From Pantoea rwandensis (GTDB taxonomy: Bacteria > Pseudomonadota > Gammaproteobacteria > Enterobacterales > Enterobacteriaceae), in assembly GCF_000759475.1 (NCBI RefSeq), contig NZ_CP009454.1, forward strand, positions 1,860,001 to 1,924,000: 64,000 nucleotides of DNA, written 5' to 3'. Below the pieces are notes generated by a model that had not been told where the DNA came from, ran no database searches, and worked only from the letters and a program-made list of their open reading frames with translations. Both the position numbers and the translations under genes were made by a program. Positions 36,976-47,740 of this stretch are shown piece by piece (position 1 is the stretch's first letter; every line of letters begins with the position of its first letter).

Positions 36976-37470
36976 GTGGAAATGACCCATGCACAACGAC
37001 TGATCCTCTCCAATCAATACAAAATGATGGCGATGCTTGAGCCGGAAAATGCGGAGCGCTATCGCCGCTACCAGACCATCATCGAGCGGGGCTACGGCCT
37101 GCAACTGCGCGAACTCGACAAAGAGTTTGGCGAGCTCACGGAAGCCACTTGCCGCCAACTCATCGATATTATGGAAATGCACCATGCGCTGCATGTCTCC
37201 TGGTCGAACCTGAAAGAAGCCAGTACTATCGAAGAGCGCCGTCTGGCATTTCTCGGTTTTGACGCGGCCACCGAAGCACGCTATCTCGGCTATGTGCGTT
37301 TCATGGTGAACGTGGAAGGGCACTACACCCAGTTTGATTCCGGTACGCATGGCTTCAATGCCCAGACGCCGATGTGGGAAAAATACCAACGCATGCTGGC
37401 GGTGTGGCACACTTGTCCGCGTCAGTATCATCTTAGCGCGAACGAAATCGCGCAGATTCTCAATGCCTGA
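36976..37470 (+). CDS. yfbU: YfbU family protein
   Basis: This conserved cytosolic protein of 164 residues equals the E. coli length. Its biochemical function is unknown; overproduction of the E. coli protein is reported to be toxic. It is nearly all helical, with [21 protein letters not shown] and [19 protein letters not shown] as strongly conserved blocks. The start is GTG 36976 (VEMTHAQRL, compare E. coli MEMTNAQRL), preceded by GGGAG. It probably forms a unit with hxpA, 14 bp downstream. Confidence 0.92.
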   Translation: MEMTHAQRLILSNQYKMMAMLEPENAERYRRYQTIIERGYGLQLRELDKEFGELTEATCRQLIDIMEMHHALHVSWSNLKEASTIEERRLAFLGFDAATEARYLGYVRFMVNVEGHYTQFDSGTHGFNAQTPMWEKYQRMLAVWHTCPRQYHLSANEIAQILNA

Positions 37471-37484
37471 ATAAGGAGCGACGC

Positions 37485-38144
37485 GTGAAGTACAGGGGTT
37501 TTCTGTTTGATTTGGACGGTACGTTGGTGGATTCATTGCCTGCGGTGATCCGCGCATGGTCATTGTGGGGCGAGCGCCAGGGTATTGCGGCGGAAGAAGT
37601 CCTGAACTTCATTCACGGTAAGCCAGCTATCAATTCATTGCGCCATTTTATGGCAGGCCAGTCTGAAGAGGCGATTCAGGCGGAGTTTCTGTGGCTTGAA
37701 CGTTTAGAAGCAGAAGACACGCAGGGCGTGCAAGCGATTCCGGGGGCGAAGGCATTGCTCGCCACGCTTAACGAACTGCAGATTCCCTGGGCGATTGTGA
37801 CCTCAGGATCGATCCCGGTGGCTCACGCGCGTCACAAAGCGGCAGGTCTACCCATGCCGGAAGTGTTCATTACCGCAGAAAACATCAAATTGGGTAAACC
37901 GAACCCGGAGCCGTATCTGCTGGGTGCTGAACGCCTGGGGCTGCCTGCAGCGGAATGCGTTGTGGTTGAAGATGCTCCCGCCGGCATTATTGCCGGGCTG
38001 GAAGCGCGCAGTGCAGTGGTTGCCGTCAATGCACCCACGGATGCCCCGCGCCTGAATGAAGTGACCTGGCAGGTGAAAACACTGGAACCGCTGGTGGTTT
38101 CACCTGCAGAAAACGGCACGTTTACGCTTTCTGCCAACATCTGA
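37485..38144 (+). CDS. hxpA: HxpA (YfbT), HAD-family sugar phosphatase
   Basis: This cytosolic HAD phosphatase acts on hexitol and sugar phosphates in E. coli. The nucleophile Asp9 and acid/base Asp11 are in FDLDGTLVDS, motif II is IVTSGS, motif III Lys is in KLGKPNPEPY and motif IV is VVEDAPAGI. The cap domain is inserted after motif I (subclass I). It has 219 residues against 216 in E. coli. The start is GTG 37485 with AAGGAG upstream. Dephosphorylation of polyol phosphates could matter next to an arabitol pathway, but that is speculation. Confidence 0.93.
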   Translation: MKYRGFLFDLDGTLVDSLPAVIRAWSLWGERQGIAAEEVLNFIHGKPAINSLRHFMAGQSEEAIQAEFLWLERLEAEDTQGVQAIPGAKALLATLNELQIPWAIVTSGSIPVAHARHKAAGLPMPEVFITAENIKLGKPNPEPYLLGAERLGLPAAECVVVEDAPAGIIAGLEARSAVVAVNAPTDAPRLNEVTWQVKTLEPLVVSPAENGTFTLSANI

Positions 38145-38148
38145 CAGT

Positions 38149-38173
38149 ACGGGCCATAGCGGCCCGTTTTTTA
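38149..38173. terminator. Bidirectional terminator between hxpA and yfbR
   Basis: ACGGGCC (38149-38155) pairs with GGCCCGT (38161-38167) and is followed by TTTTTTAT on the plus strand. The stem overlaps the 3' region of the convergent yfbR. Confidence 0.82.
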
Positions 38174-38770
38174 TAATGGGGTATCCTGAGAAATTTCATC
38201 CAGCGACAGGCTAAAGCTTGGAATAAATATCTCTACAAAGTAATCCATTTCTGGGGAACGACGCTGTGACAGTGTTTTCTCCAGGCGTGCCTTGGCCAGC
38301 AAAAACTCGTTATTTCCTGCTGACAACTCTTCCAGACATTTCACGTAGGCGCACAGCGCGTCAGCCTGCTTCACCACCGCTTGTTCACTTTCGCTATGCA
38401 AATGCTCGTCAATCAACGGACGGTAGGCATCCTGCAATTCCGGCGGCAACATCTCGATCAACTTCTGCTGGGCGATCTTTTCGATCTTTTTGTACTCATG
38501 TGCAATTTGCGCGTTGTAATACTTCACCGGCGTGGGTAAATCACCGGTCAGTACTTCACTGGCATCGTGATACAGCGCCAGCATCGCAATACGCTCTGCA
38601 TTGAGATTGCCGTTAAATTTTTTGTTTTTGATGATGGCCAACGCATGCGCCACCATCGCCACCTGAAGACTGTGTTCAGAGACATTTTCGGTGCGCACGT
38701 TGCGCATCAATGGCCAGCGATTGATCAGTTTAAGACGGGAGAGATGGGCGAAAAAGTGGCTACGGGTCAT
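38171..38770 (-). CDS. yfbR: YfbR, 5'-deoxynucleotidase
   Basis: YfbR removes phosphate from deoxyribonucleoside 5'-monophosphates, feeding an alternative dUMP route and nucleotide salvage. The HD-domain metal ligands are at the expected places: His33, His68, Asp69 and Asp137. The 199 residues equal E. coli. It is transcribed leftward, separated from alaA by an ERIC-like element. Confidence 0.96.
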   Translation of the reverse strand: MTRSHFFAHLSRLKLINRWPLMRNVRTENVSEHSLQVAMVAHALAIIKNKKFNGNLNAERIAMLALYHDASEVLTGDLPTPVKYYNAQIAHEYKKIEKIAQQKLIEMLPPELQDAYRPLIDEHLHSESEQAVVKQADALCAYVKCLEELSAGNNEFLLAKARLEKTLSQRRSPEMDYFVEIFIPSFSLSLDEISQDTPL

Positions 38771-38827
38771 AGACGGTTCCTGTTCTCACGGCGGGGAAGG
38801 AGTGCCTTCCCCGAGATGAAAACAGTA

Positions 38828-38938
38828 TATACCCTTCATACTTCGGGTTGCATGTGCGTGAGCTGAGTTCACTCACCCAAGTCGCTCACGCAGGTAAGCA
38901 ACCTGGGTTCATTCACTTGCTGCCTTCATGTATTGCGG
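38828..38938. repeat. ERIC-like element between yfbR and alaA
   Basis: It begins TATACCCTTCATACTTCGGG, contains CACTCACCCAAGTCGCTCAC and GTAAGCAACCTGGGTTCATT, and continues CACTTGCTGCCTTC. This is the reverse-complement ERIC order. The arms ACCCAAG and CTGGGTT can pair, as in the ERIC core. Confidence 0.85.
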
Positions 38939-38952
38939 GTCAGTGTGTCAAA

Positions 38953-40170
38953 CTACTGACGATAGCCTTGCAGGAAACGACCAAATTTATTGATCGCCAT
39001 TTCCAGATCATCAACACGTGGCAAGGTGACGATGCGCACGTGATCCGGCCATGGCCAGTTAAAGGCGGTACCCTGAACCAGCAGCACTTTCTCTTGTAAC
39101 AGGAAATCCAGCACCATTTTTTGATCGTCAAAGATGTTGAATTTCTTTGGATCGATGCGCGGGAACATGTACAAAGCACCTTGCGGTTTCACGCAGTTGA
39201 CGCCCGGGATATCGTTAATCAATTCCCAGGCACGTTGGCGCTGTTCATACAAACGACCACCAGGTGCAATAAACTCGCTGATACTCTGATAGCCACCTAG
39301 CGCTGTTTGAATCGCATGCTGAGCAGGTACGTTGGCGCACAAACGCATCGACGCCAGCATTTCCAGCCCTTCGATATAGCCCTTAGCGTGTTTCTTCGGA
39401 CCGTTTAACACCATCCAACCCTGACGGAACCCCGCAACACGGTAGGTTTTAGACAGGCCATTAAAGGTCACGGTCAGCAGATCCGGCGCCAGTGCCGCAA
39501 TCGAATGGTGCTGTGACTCGTCGTACAAAATCTTGTCGTAGATTTCGTCAGCGAAAATGATCAGGTTATGCTGACGCGCAATCTCCACCACTTCCATCAG
39601 CAGTTCTTTGCTGTACACCGCACCCGTTGGGTTGTTCGGGTTGATGATGACGATGCCACGCGTGCGCGGGGTTATCTTACTGCGGATATCGTCCAAATCC
39701 GGGAACCAGCCCGCAGACTCATCACACAGATAATGCACAGCTTTACCGCTCGACAGCGACACGGCTGCCGTCCATAACGGATAATCTGGCGCAGGTACCA
39801 GCATCTCATCACCACTGTTCAGCAATGCTTGCATCGCCTGCACAATCAGTTCAGAGACACCATTACCAATGTAGATATCTTCGACGGTAACATCGCGCAT
39901 ATCACGCGCCTGGTAGTGCTGCATAATCGCTTTACGCGCCGAATACAGCCCTTTCGAATCACAATAGCCTTGCGAACTCGGCAGGTTGCGAATCACATCA
40001 ACCAAAATTTCATCAGGGGCTTCAAAACCAAACGGGGCAGGGTTGCCGATGTTGAGTTTGAGAACTTTATTACCTTCTTCTTCCAGACGCTTAGCTTCTT
40101 TCAGTACCGGGCCACGGATGTCATAACAGACATTTTCCAGCTTGCCGGATTTATCAATTTGAAAATTCAT
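38953..40170 (-). CDS. alaA: AlaA, glutamate-pyruvate aminotransferase
   Basis: AlaA makes most of the cell's alanine from pyruvate and glutamate. This fold type I, class I aminotransferase carries its PLP lysine at 241 in NGLSKTYRVAGFRQG, with NPNNPTGAVYS and FADEIYDKILYD as cofactor-contact segments. The 405 residues equal E. coli. It is divergent from lrhA across a 965-bp region, as in E. coli. Confidence 0.97.
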   Translation of the reverse strand: MNFQIDKSGKLENVCYDIRGPVLKEAKRLEEEGNKVLKLNIGNPAPFGFEAPDEILVDVIRNLPSSQGYCDSKGLYSARKAIMQHYQARDMRDVTVEDIYIGNGVSELIVQAMQALLNSGDEMLVPAPDYPLWTAAVSLSSGKAVHYLCDESAGWFPDLDDIRSKITPRTRGIVIINPNNPTGAVYSKELLMEVVEIARQHNLIIFADEIYDKILYDESQHHSIAALAPDLLTVTFNGLSKTYRVAGFRQGWMVLNGPKKHAKGYIEGLEMLASMRLCANVPAQHAIQTALGGYQSISEFIAPGGRLYEQRQRAWELINDIPGVNCVKPQGALYMFPRIDPKKFNIFDDQKMVLDFLLQEKVLLVQGTAFNWPWPDHVRIVTLPRVDDLEMAINKFGRFLQGYRQ

Positions 40171-41135
40171 CGTTACCGCCTTAACGGGCAGAGTCCTTTA
40201 ACCTGCCACCAAAATCAAACCTGCCCAATTTACTCCTCTCACTGTCACAAAAGAAGGGCGGCTTAAGGTTTTGGCGCGTTTGCCAATGATTCCCGCCTCG
40301 GGTGGCGCAAAACGCAGTATATGACGGTTAATCTGGTTAATAATTCTATTGTTGGATTTTTTTGTAATACAAAGTACTGGTGGTTTGTGCTGGCGCTGTA
40401 AAGCCGCTAATCCATAGGTATTGGAGGTCATTAAGAAATTTTTTATTTACATCCTGCAAAAAAAACCATTAGCGACCTGATGAAATAGTTAAAGAAATCT
40501 TGTTGGATGTCGAAGAACTAAACAGTGCCGTTGCAGCCATCGCTGGTGCCATTGAAGGTCACGCATTCTTAATCAGTTTAAGGTGGCAGCATGAAGCGCT
40601 GCGAAGTGACCTATTCTGAACACAGCAGCAGTTTAAATAGCATTTACACTGTAACTTTAACGCTGCTGCAGCAGTTTAAGAACCTGGGTGGTTAAAAAAT
40701 GAGCGGCATTGTGGCAGGATGTAGCGGAAAAGGGATTTGGTCAAAAAATGCGATGATTTGATCGAAAACATTTCCCTTTAAAGCGTAAAAATGATTAAGT
40801 ATAATTTATTATTTGATGCACTTTATCGCTTCGCATCAGCATAACATGATGTTATCTCTTTTTGACCCGCAGGCCGTTTTCGCGGGAAACTAGACAACTA
40901 CGCAGCTTCCAGCACCTGTGCGACATACGTCTTCGGACCCGAAGTTGTTCTGTCTTATTAGACGGCGCTCCTCTGAATACAGAGTGACGTATCCGTCGGC
41001 ATCCGCCTGACACGATTTTTCCATGACAGCTCCACACAGGGCTGTCATTAAGCACCATTACCTCTTATCTATTTGATAAGTAAGGTAATACACCAGGGTA
41101 GTAGTTTTAAAAAATCTTATAAGTGAAGAAAAAAC
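40171..41135. other. Long alaA-lrhA intergenic region (965 bp), no gene seen
   Basis: No ORF here has a family match or ribosome-binding site. The region is AT-rich and contains the alaA promoter, three CAGTTTAA motifs between about 40575 and 40680 with GCAGCAG/CTGCTGC arms that could fold, a hairpin TGACAGC/GCTGTCA (41024-41047), CTTCGG/CCGAAG near 40932, and a long imperfect hairpin 41057-41089 just before lrhA. In E. coli lrhA has a long 5' untranslated leader, which fits this layout. Confidence 0.65.
41057..41089 (+). promoter_or_regulatory. Imperfect hairpin/palindrome upstream of lrhA
   Basis: ATTACCT-C-TTATC pairs with GATAA-GT-AAGGTAAT across a TATTT loop, ending 46 bp before the lrhA start. 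It could be an mRNA hairpin, or a dyad bound by LrhA itself, since LysR-type regulators bind dyads near their own genes. There is no T tract suited to termination. Confidence 0.5.
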
Positions 41136-42059
41136 ATGACTAATGCAAATCGTCCGATACTGAATCTCGACCTCGATCTGCTGCGTACTTTTGTTGCTGT
41201 TGCTGACTTGAATACTTTTGCGGCGGCGGCTGCAGCAGTGTGCAGAACGCAATCCGCAGTAAGTCAGCAGATGCAACGTCTGGAACAATTGGTAGGTAAA
41301 GAGCTGTTTGCCAGACATGGACGTAATAAACTGTTGACGGAGCATGGCATCCAGTTGCTCGGCTACGCCAGAAAGATCCTTCGTTTCAACGACGAAGCGT
41401 GCACCTCTTTAATGTACAGCAACATCCAGGGCGTACTGACCATCGGCGCCTCCGATGACACTTCCGATACCATTCTGCCGTTCCTGCTTAACCGCGTAAC
41501 GTCGGTCTATCCGAAGCTGGCCATTGATGTGCGCGTCAAACGCAACCCGTTCATGATGGAAATGCTGAATCAGGGTGAGGTTGATCTGGTTGTCACCACG
41601 TCCAGTCCTGGTAATTTCACCCATCAGGTCCTGCGTACCTCACCTACGCTTTGGTACTGTGCTGCGGATTACATCTTCCAGCGCGGCGAAGCCATTCCAC
41701 TGGTGCTGCTGGATGAACCAAGTCCGTACCGTGACATGGCGATCGATCACCTGAATGAAGCGGGCATCCCATGGCGCATTTCGTATGTTGCATCAACGCT
41801 GGCAGCGGTACGTGCGGCAGTGAAAGCGGGTCTGGGTGTCACAGCACGTCCGGTTGAGATGATGAGTCCAGAGCTGCGTGTGATGGGTGCAGCTGAAGGG
41901 CTGCCGGTATTGCCGGACACTCAGTACCTGTTGTGTCGTAATCCAGACAGTGATAACGAGTTGGCGCTGGCGATCTTCAATGCGATGCAGTCGACCAACG
42001 ATCCTTACAATCTGACGGCAAATCCAGATGGCACCCTGCTGTTGGATGACGAAGAGTAA
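41136..42059 (+). CDS. lrhA: LrhA, LysR-type regulator of motility
   Basis: LrhA is a cytosolic LysR-family regulator that represses flhDC, and so flagella and chemotaxis, and affects fimbriae and RpoS in E. coli. The N-terminal winged helix-turn-helix (about residues 10-70, with [18 protein letters not shown]) is nearly identical to E. coli. The effector domain follows (about 95-295). The 307 residues compare with 312; the C-terminus is shorter and diverged. It has a strong terminator and its own long leader. Confidence 0.95.
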   Translation: MTNANRPILNLDLDLLRTFVAVADLNTFAAAAAAVCRTQSAVSQQMQRLEQLVGKELFARHGRNKLLTEHGIQLLGYARKILRFNDEACTSLMYSNIQGVLTIGASDDTSDTILPFLLNRVTSVYPKLAIDVRVKRNPFMMEMLNQGEVDLVVTTSSPGNFTHQVLRTSPTLWYCAADYIFQRGEAIPLVLLDEPSPYRDMAIDHLNEAGIPWRISYVASTLAAVRAAVKAGLGVTARPVEMMSPELRVMGAAEGLPVLPDTQYLLCRNPDSDNELALAIFNAMQSTNDPYNLTANPDGTLLLDDEE

Positions 42060-42125
42060 GGAGAACAATAGCGGGTTATTCCTTCACATTGGAATACCGG
42101 TTAATTGTTAAAACTTATTAAAATG

Positions 42126-42162
42126 AGCCTTAGACTGATAAACATCAGCTAAGGCTTTTTTT
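42126..42162 (+). terminator. Terminator of lrhA
   Basis: AGCCTTAG (42126-42133) pairs with CTAAGGCT (42149-42156), followed by a run of T residues (TTTTTTT) to 42162. Confidence 0.9.
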
Positions 42163-42719
42163 ATGCATTTTAATTCACGCTTTCTAACGCGATTCGCCAT
42201 CAATAATATTCCTGTCTTCCTGAAAAATTGAGATTGTTCCATTTTTGCTCAAAGTGGAACTTATTTATCATTCCGTGCCATCTTTCCCAGGGCATTTGCC
42301 TGTACCGATCGCCGATTTTTACAGCAAAAAACACCATTATGTGTTCTGGATCAAAAAAATACCCCCTATAAGGGGGGGGAAATCCCTGTAAGACCTGTCA
42401 AAATATGATTGTTAAATGCACGATCCATGCATGTGAATACCCGCTACACTGAAATTAACCTCACAAACTGAAGCGATTTAGCTGGTATCATGGGGTTCGT
42501 TTGTTAATAATATGCTACGGGTGTTAATTAATGTTTGGATGCTTTTGTCAAAGTTGACAAAAGGTTATAGAAAGGAGTAAAAAACCCCATAAAATTGCTG
42601 CTTATTTGATAATGACAGCATAGTTTACAAGGTTTTTTATCCTTCCCTTGAATTCATGTGGTGTGTTTGCTGCAACAGTGCAGGATGCCAGCGCCACTTT
42701 TGATGAGTAAGCAAAGAGT
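42163..42719. promoter_or_regulatory. nuo operon upstream region (about 560 bp)
   Basis: No gene is seen. The region contains the inverted repeat GTTCCA/TGGAAC (42236-42260), a C/G block CCCCCTATAAGGGGG near 42362, GTTAATAATA and GTTAATTAAT (about 42503 and 42523), which resemble ArcA half-sites, and the palindrome TTGTCAAAGTTGACAA (42545-42560). The E. coli nuo promoter lies in a similarly long region and is repressed by ArcA anaerobically and modulated by NarL and Fis. The sites named here are candidates only. Confidence 0.55.
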
Positions 42720-43163
42720 ATGTCGACAACCACAGAAGTGATCGCTCATCACTGGGCGTTTATTGTTTTTATTGTTATTGCATTTGGCCTGTGTGCCTTC
42801 ATGTTGACCGGCGGTTGGTTGTTAGGTGGTCGTGCACGGGCACGCCATAAAGACACCCCGTTTGAATCGGGTATCGAATCCGTCGGTGATACTCATATTC
42901 GCCTCTCCGCTAAATTCTATCTGGTTGCGATGTTCTTCGTTATTTTCGACGTCGAAGCCCTCTATTTATACGCATGGTCGACTTCAATCCGTGAAAGCGG
43001 TTGGGTTGGCTTTGTCGAAGCCGCAATTTTCATTTTGGTGCTATTGGCAGGCCTGGTTTATCTGGTGCGCATCGGTGCACTGGATTGGGCTCCTGCGCGT
43101 CGTCGCGTAGTGGTCAAATCAATCCCGGTCAGCCACAACCACACCAACCCTCATAAGCAGTAA
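42720..43163 (+). CDS. nuoA: NuoA, NADH-quinone oxidoreductase subunit A
   Basis: NuoA is a three-helix membrane subunit of complex I near the quinone site. The conserved cytosolic loop with [20 protein letters not shown] (about residues 47-66) and the acidic second helix [14 protein letters not shown] are present. The 147 residues equal E. coli. It begins the 13-gene nuo operon. Confidence 0.97.
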   Translation: MSTTTEVIAHHWAFIVFIVIAFGLCAFMLTGGWLLGGRARARHKDTPFESGIESVGDTHIRLSAKFYLVAMFFVIFDVEALYLYAWSTSIRESGWVGFVEAAIFILVLLAGLVYLVRIGALDWAPARRRVVVKSIPVSHNHTNPHKQ

Positions 43164-43178
43164 AAGCGAGGCAATAAG

Positions 43179-43859
43179 ATGGACTACACGCTGACACGCG
43201 TAGACCCTAACGGCGGCGGTGATAACGATCGTTATCCTCTGCAGAAACAGGAGATTGTTACCGATCCCCTGGAGCAGCACGTTCATCGCAGCGTCTACAT
43301 GGGCAAGCTCGAACACGCCCTGCATGACATGGTGAACTGGGGTCGTAAGAACTCTCTCTGGCCGTATAACTTCGGCCTTTCCTGTTGCTACGTGGAAATG
43401 ACCACGTCATTCACTGCGGTGCATGACGTGGCGCGTTTTGGTGCGGAAGTTATGCGTGCCTCTCCACGTCAGGCTGATTTTATGGTGATCGCCGGTACGC
43501 CCTTTACCAAAATGGCGCCGGTTATTCAGCGTTTGTATGACCAGATGCTGGAACCGAAATGGGTGATCTCCATGGGCGCTTGTGCAAACTCGGGCGGCAT
43601 GTACGACATCTACTCTGTGGTGCAAGGCGTGGATAAATTCCTGCCGGTTGACGTGTACATTCCGGGCTGCCCACCGCGTCCTGAAGCTTACATGCAGGCG
43701 CTGCTGTTGCTGCGTGAGTCGATTGGCAAAGAGCGCCGTCCACTGTCGTGGGTGGTGGGTGATCAGGGCGTTTATCGCGCCAATATGCAGCCAGAGCGTG
43801 AGAGAAAACGCGGCGAGCGTATTGCCGTCACTAACCTGAGAACGCCAGACGAAGTTTAA
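43179..43859 (+). CDS. nuoB: NuoB, NADH-quinone oxidoreductase subunit B
   Basis: NuoB carries the terminal cluster N2 that reduces quinone. The four ligands are Cys69, Cys70, Cys135 and Cys164, including the unusual adjacent pair in GLSCCYVEM. It has 226 residues; six extra residues near the N-terminus relative to E. coli (220) shift the numbering. It lies 15 bp after nuoA. A 116-bp gap with inverted repeats separates it from nuoCD. Confidence 0.97.
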   Translation: MDYTLTRVDPNGGGDNDRYPLQKQEIVTDPLEQHVHRSVYMGKLEHALHDMVNWGRKNSLWPYNFGLSCCYVEMTTSFTAVHDVARFGAEVMRASPRQADFMVIAGTPFTKMAPVIQRLYDQMLEPKWVISMGACANSGGMYDIYSVVQGVDKFLPVDVYIPGCPPRPEAYMQALLLLRESIGKERRPLSWVVGDQGVYRANMQPERERKRGERIAVTNLRTPDEV

Positions 43860-43975
43860 GCTTCCCGTACACGGATGGCACAACGGCCGCAGCAGAACAT
43901 CACAATTTAATGTGCGCCGCCATCCTGACGCCTTCTTTTGAGTGCCTGATGACAGGCCGGAATGGTGAGTAACGT

Positions 43976-45775
43976 ATGACAGATTTAACCACGCAAGATC
44001 TCGCTCAGCCTGCATGGCAAACCCGTGACCATCTGGATGATCCAGTGGTCGGCGAGCTGCGTAACCGTTTTGGGCCGGATGCCTTTACCGTTCAGGCCAC
44101 CCGCACCGGTATCCCGGTCGTCTGGGTGAAACGTGAACAGTTACTGGAAATTGTCGAATTTTTGCGTAAGCTGCCAAAGCCGTACGTCATGCTGTATGAC
44201 TTGCACGGCTTCGATGAGCGTTTACGTACCAACCGCGCCGGTTTACCCGCCGCGGATTTTTCCGTTTTCTATCACCTGCTTTCGATTGAACGCAACCGCG
44301 ACATCATGCTCAAGGTGGCGCTGTCTGAAAACGATCTAAATGTGCCAACCATCACCAAACTCTTCGCCAATGCCAACTGGTATGAGCGCGAAACCTGGGA
44401 GATGTTTGGTATCACCTTTAATGGTCACCCGCACCTGACGCGCATCATGATGCCGCAGACCTGGGAAGGCCATCCGCTGCGTAAAGATTACCCGGCGCGT
44501 GCCACTGAGTTCGACCCGTTCGAGCTGACCAAACAGAAAGAAGATCTGGAGATGGAGGCGCTGACCTTCAAGCCTGAAGACTGGGGCATGAAGCGTAGCA
44601 CCACCAATGAGGACTTCATGTTCCTCAACCTGGGTCCTAACCACCCGTCCGCGCACGGTGCCTTCCGTATCATCCTGCAGTTGGATGGCGAAGAGATCGT
44701 CGACTGCGTACCTGATGTCGGCTACCACCATCGTGGTGCTGAGAAGATGGGCGAGCGCCAATCCTGGCACAGCTACATTCCGTACACTGACCGTATCGAA
44801 TATCTCGGCGGCTGCGTGAACGAGATGCCTTACGTGCTGGCGGTGGAAAAATTAGCCGGGATCACCGTGCCAGATCGCGTCAACGTGATCCGCGTGATGC
44901 TGTCTGAGCTGTTCCGCATCAACAGCCACTTGCTGTACATCTCCACCTTTATCCAGGACGTTGGTGCGATGACACCGGTGTTCTTCGCCTTTACCGACCG
45001 TCAGAAAATTTATGACGTGGTTGAAGCGATTACCGGCTTCCGTATGCACCCAGCCTGGTTCCGCATCGGCGGTGTGGCTCACGATCTGCCGAAAGGGTGG
45101 GAGCGTCTGCTGCGTGAGTTCCTCGACTGGATGCCGAAGCGTCTGAAAGAGTATGACAAAGCCGCACTGCGCAATACCGTGTTGATGGGCCGTTCGCAAG
45201 GCGTTGCGGCGTATAACATGGACGAAGCGCTGGCGTGGGGCACCACCGGTGCTGGCTTACGTGCCACCGGCCTCGACTTTGACGTACGTAAATGGCGTCC
45301 GTATTCAGGCTATGAAAACTTCGATTTTGAGATCCCGGTTGGCGCAGGCATTAGTGATGCCTACACCCGCGTTCAACTGAAAATGGAAGAGATGTGGCAG
45401 TCACTGCGCATTCTGGAACAGTGCCTGAAAAACATGCCGGAAGGCCCGTTCAAAGCGGATCACCCGCTGACCACGCCGCCACCGAAAGAGCGCACGCTGC
45501 AACACATCGAAACCCTGATCACGCACTTCCTGCAAGTTTCGTGGGGCCCGGTCATGCCGGCCAACGAATCCTTCCAGATGATTGAAGCGACGAAAGGGAT
45601 CAACAGCTACTACCTGACCAGCGATGGCAGCACCATGAGCTACCGCACCCGTGTGCGTACGCCAAGCTTCCCGCATCTGCAGCAGATCCCATCGGTGATC
45701 CGCGGCAGCCTGGTATCCGACTTGATCGTATACCTCGGTAGTATCGATTTTGTTATGTCAGACGTGGACCGCTAA
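43976..45775 (+). CDS. nuoCD: NuoCD, fused NADH-quinone oxidoreductase subunits C and D
   Basis: This is the fused form found in Enterobacterales. The NuoC part (about residues 1-190, ending near [18 protein letters not shown]) and the 49-kDa NuoD part (from about 205, [14 protein letters not shown]) are joined by a charged linker. The NuoD half forms the quinone cavity with NuoB. Its 599 residues are close to E. coli. The start [11 protein letters not shown] lacks the first few residues annotated in E. coli, and GGTGAG precedes it. Confidence 0.97.
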   Translation: MTDLTTQDLAQPAWQTRDHLDDPVVGELRNRFGPDAFTVQATRTGIPVVWVKREQLLEIVEFLRKLPKPYVMLYDLHGFDERLRTNRAGLPAADFSVFYHLLSIERNRDIMLKVALSENDLNVPTITKLFANANWYERETWEMFGITFNGHPHLTRIMMPQTWEGHPLRKDYPARATEFDPFELTKQKEDLEMEALTFKPEDWGMKRSTTNEDFMFLNLGPNHPSAHGAFRIILQLDGEEIVDCVPDVGYHHRGAEKMGERQSWHSYIPYTDRIEYLGGCVNEMPYVLAVEKLAGITVPDRVNVIRVMLSELFRINSHLLYISTFIQDVGAMTPVFFAFTDRQKIYDVVEAITGFRMHPAWFRIGGVAHDLPKGWERLLREFLDWMPKRLKEYDKAALRNTVLMGRSQGVAAYNMDEALAWGTTGAGLRATGLDFDVRKWRPYSGYENFDFEIPVGAGISDAYTRVQLKMEEMWQSLRILEQCLKNMPEGPFKADHPLTTPPPKERTLQHIETLITHFLQVSWGPVMPANESFQMIEATKGINSYYLTSDGSTMSYRTRVRTPSFPHLQQIPSVIRGSLVSDLIVYLGSIDFVMSDVDR

Positions 45776-45777
45776 TT

Positions 45778-46293
45778 ATGCACGATCAAAAAATTGCCAT
45801 TCACACTATCGACCCTGATGAGGTCTTTGTGCTGAGCGAGACCGAGCACCACGCTATCGAGCACGAAAAACACCATTACGAAGATGCGCGCGCCGCTTCG
45901 ATTGAAGCGTTGAAGATCGTGCAGAAACAGCGTGGTTGGGTACCGGACGGTGCCATCAATGCCATTGCTGACGTGCTGGGTATTCCAGCCAGTGACGTAG
46001 AAGGTGTGGCCACTTTCTATAGCCAGATTTACCGTACGCCGGTAGGCCGTCACGTTATCCGTTACTGCGACAGCGTGGTGTGCCACATCACAGGTTTCCA
46101 GGGCATTCAGGCTGCGCTTGAGCAGAACCTGAATATCAAGCCGGGCCAGACCACAGCCGATGGCCGCTTTACCTTGCTGCCAACCTGCTGCCTGGGCAAC
46201 TGTGACAAAGGCCCAACCATGATGGTGGATGAAGATACCCATGTTCATCTGACCCCGGAAGGCATCGCCAATCTGCTGGAGCAGTATCAATGA
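45778..46293 (+). CDS. nuoE: NuoE, NADH-quinone oxidoreductase subunit E
   Basis: NuoE is the 24-kDa peripheral subunit with the [2Fe-2S] cluster N1a. Its ligands are Cys97 and Cys102 ([12 protein letters not shown]) and Cys138 and Cys142 (TCCLGNC). It has 171 residues against 166 in E. coli, with the extra length at the His- and Glu-rich N-terminus. It starts two bases after nuoCD and overlaps nuoF by four bases. Confidence 0.97.
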   Translation: MHDQKIAIHTIDPDEVFVLSETEHHAIEHEKHHYEDARAASIEALKIVQKQRGWVPDGAINAIADVLGIPASDVEGVATFYSQIYRTPVGRHVIRYCDSVVCHITGFQGIQAALEQNLNIKPGQTTADGRFTLLPTCCLGNCDKGPTMMVDEDTHVHLTPEGIANLLEQYQ

Positions 46294-47636
46294 CCATTAA
46301 ACAGATCATTCGTACTGCGGAAACTCATCCACTCACCTGGCGTCTGCGCGACGACAAGCAGCCGGTGTGGATCGATGAATATCGCAGTAAAAACGGTTAT
46401 GTCGGCGCTGATAAAGCACTGAAAGGCATGAGCCAGGACGAAATCGTTGCGGCAGTGAAAGACTCCGGTCTGAAAGGTCGCGGTGGCGCAGGCTTTAACA
46501 CCGGCCTGAAGTGGAGCCTGATGCCGAAAGACGAATCCATGAACATCCGTTACCTGCTGTGTAACGCCGATGAAATGGAGCCAGGCACCTATAAAGACCG
46601 CCTGCTGATGGAGCAAATGCCGCACCAGTTGGTGGAAGGTATGCTGATCAGTGCGTTCGCCTTGAAAGCCTACCGTGGCTACATCTTCTTGCGTGGCGAG
46701 TACATCGAAGCGGCCGTGCATCTGCGCCGTGCGATTGCCGAAGCCACCGAAGCGGGCTACCTCGGTAAAAACATTCTCGGCACCGGTTTCGATTTTGAAC
46801 TGATCGTGCACACCGGCGCGGGACGTTACATCTGTGGTGAAGAGACCGCGCTGATCAACTCACTGGAAGGTCGCCGCGCGAACCCGCGTTCTAAGCCACC
46901 ATTCCCAGCGAGTGCGGGCGTATGGGGCAAGCCAACCTGCGTCAACAACGTGGAAACCTTGTCCAACGTCCCAGCCATCTTCCTCAACGGCGTTGACTGG
47001 TACAAGAACATCTCTACCAGCGAAGACACCGGCACCAAAATGATGGGCTTCTCTGGCCGCGTGAAAAACCCTGGCGTGTGGGAACTGCCGTTTGGCACGA
47101 CCGCGCGTGAAATTCTGGAAGATTATGCCGGTGGCATGCGTGATGGCCTGAAGTTTAAAGCCTGGCAGCCAGGCGGTGCAGGGACTGACTTCCTGACCGA
47201 TCAACATCTCGACCTGCCAATGGAATTTGCCAGCATCGGTAAAGCCGGTAGCCGTTTAGGTACTGCGCTGGCGATGGCGGTCGATCATGAGATTGGTATG
47301 GTGTCGCTGGTGCGTAACCTCGAAGAGTTCTTTGCGCGTGAATCCTGTGGCTGGTGTACGCCGTGCCGTGATGGCTTGCCATGGAGCGTGAAGATCCTGC
47401 GTGCGTTGGAGCAGAAAAAAGGCCAGCCGGGTGACATCGAAACCCTGCTGCAACTTTGCCGCCAACTCGGCCCAGGTAAAACCTTCTGTGCCCACGCACC
47501 GGGTGCCGTTGAGCCATTGCAGAGCGCGATTAAATATTTCCGTGAAGAGTTTGAAGCCGGCATTGCGCCGCAGGTGTTTGGCAATACCCGATCGATCGGT
47601 GGTATTCAGCCCAACCTGCTGAAAGCGCGCTGGTAA
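46290..47636 (+). CDS. nuoF: NuoF, NADH-quinone oxidoreductase subunit F
   Basis: NuoF binds NADH and FMN and passes electrons to the cluster N3. The FMN/NADH loop [10 protein letters not shown] starts at residue 63, and the [4Fe-4S] ligands are Cys353, Cys356, Cys359 and Cys400. It has 448 residues (E. coli 445). It overlaps nuoE by four bases; a 104-bp gap with two hairpins follows before nuoG. Confidence 0.97.
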   Translation: MTIKQIIRTAETHPLTWRLRDDKQPVWIDEYRSKNGYVGADKALKGMSQDEIVAAVKDSGLKGRGGAGFNTGLKWSLMPKDESMNIRYLLCNADEMEPGTYKDRLLMEQMPHQLVEGMLISAFALKAYRGYIFLRGEYIEAAVHLRRAIAEATEAGYLGKNILGTGFDFELIVHTGAGRYICGEETALINSLEGRRANPRSKPPFPASAGVWGKPTCVNNVETLSNVPAIFLNGVDWYKNISTSEDTGTKMMGFSGRVKNPGVWELPFGTTAREILEDYAGGMRDGLKFKAWQPGGAGTDFLTDQHLDLPMEFASIGKAGSRLGTALAMAVDHEIGMVSLVRNLEEFFARESCGWCTPCRDGLPWSVKILRALEQKKGQPGDIETLLQLCRQLGPGKTFCAHAPGAVEPLQSAIKYFREEFEAGIAPQVFGNTRSIGGIQPNLLKARW

Positions 47637-47740
47637 TCAGCCGCCGTACACGGAATTCACCCTGCGCCGACACGGCGCGGGGGACAGAATTAGATGTTTA
47701 ACGCTCGTCTTAGGGCGAGCCTTACGGAAGCATGTTCACT

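Noticed and set aside
36871..37563. 230-residue minus-strand frame opposite yfbU
   Set aside because: It lies opposite yfbU and the start of hxpA, both well supported on the plus strand.
45772..46290. 172-residue minus-strand frame exactly opposite nuoE
   Set aside because: The full mirror match is a consequence of GC-rich third-position bias; nuoE has all cluster ligands on the plus strand.
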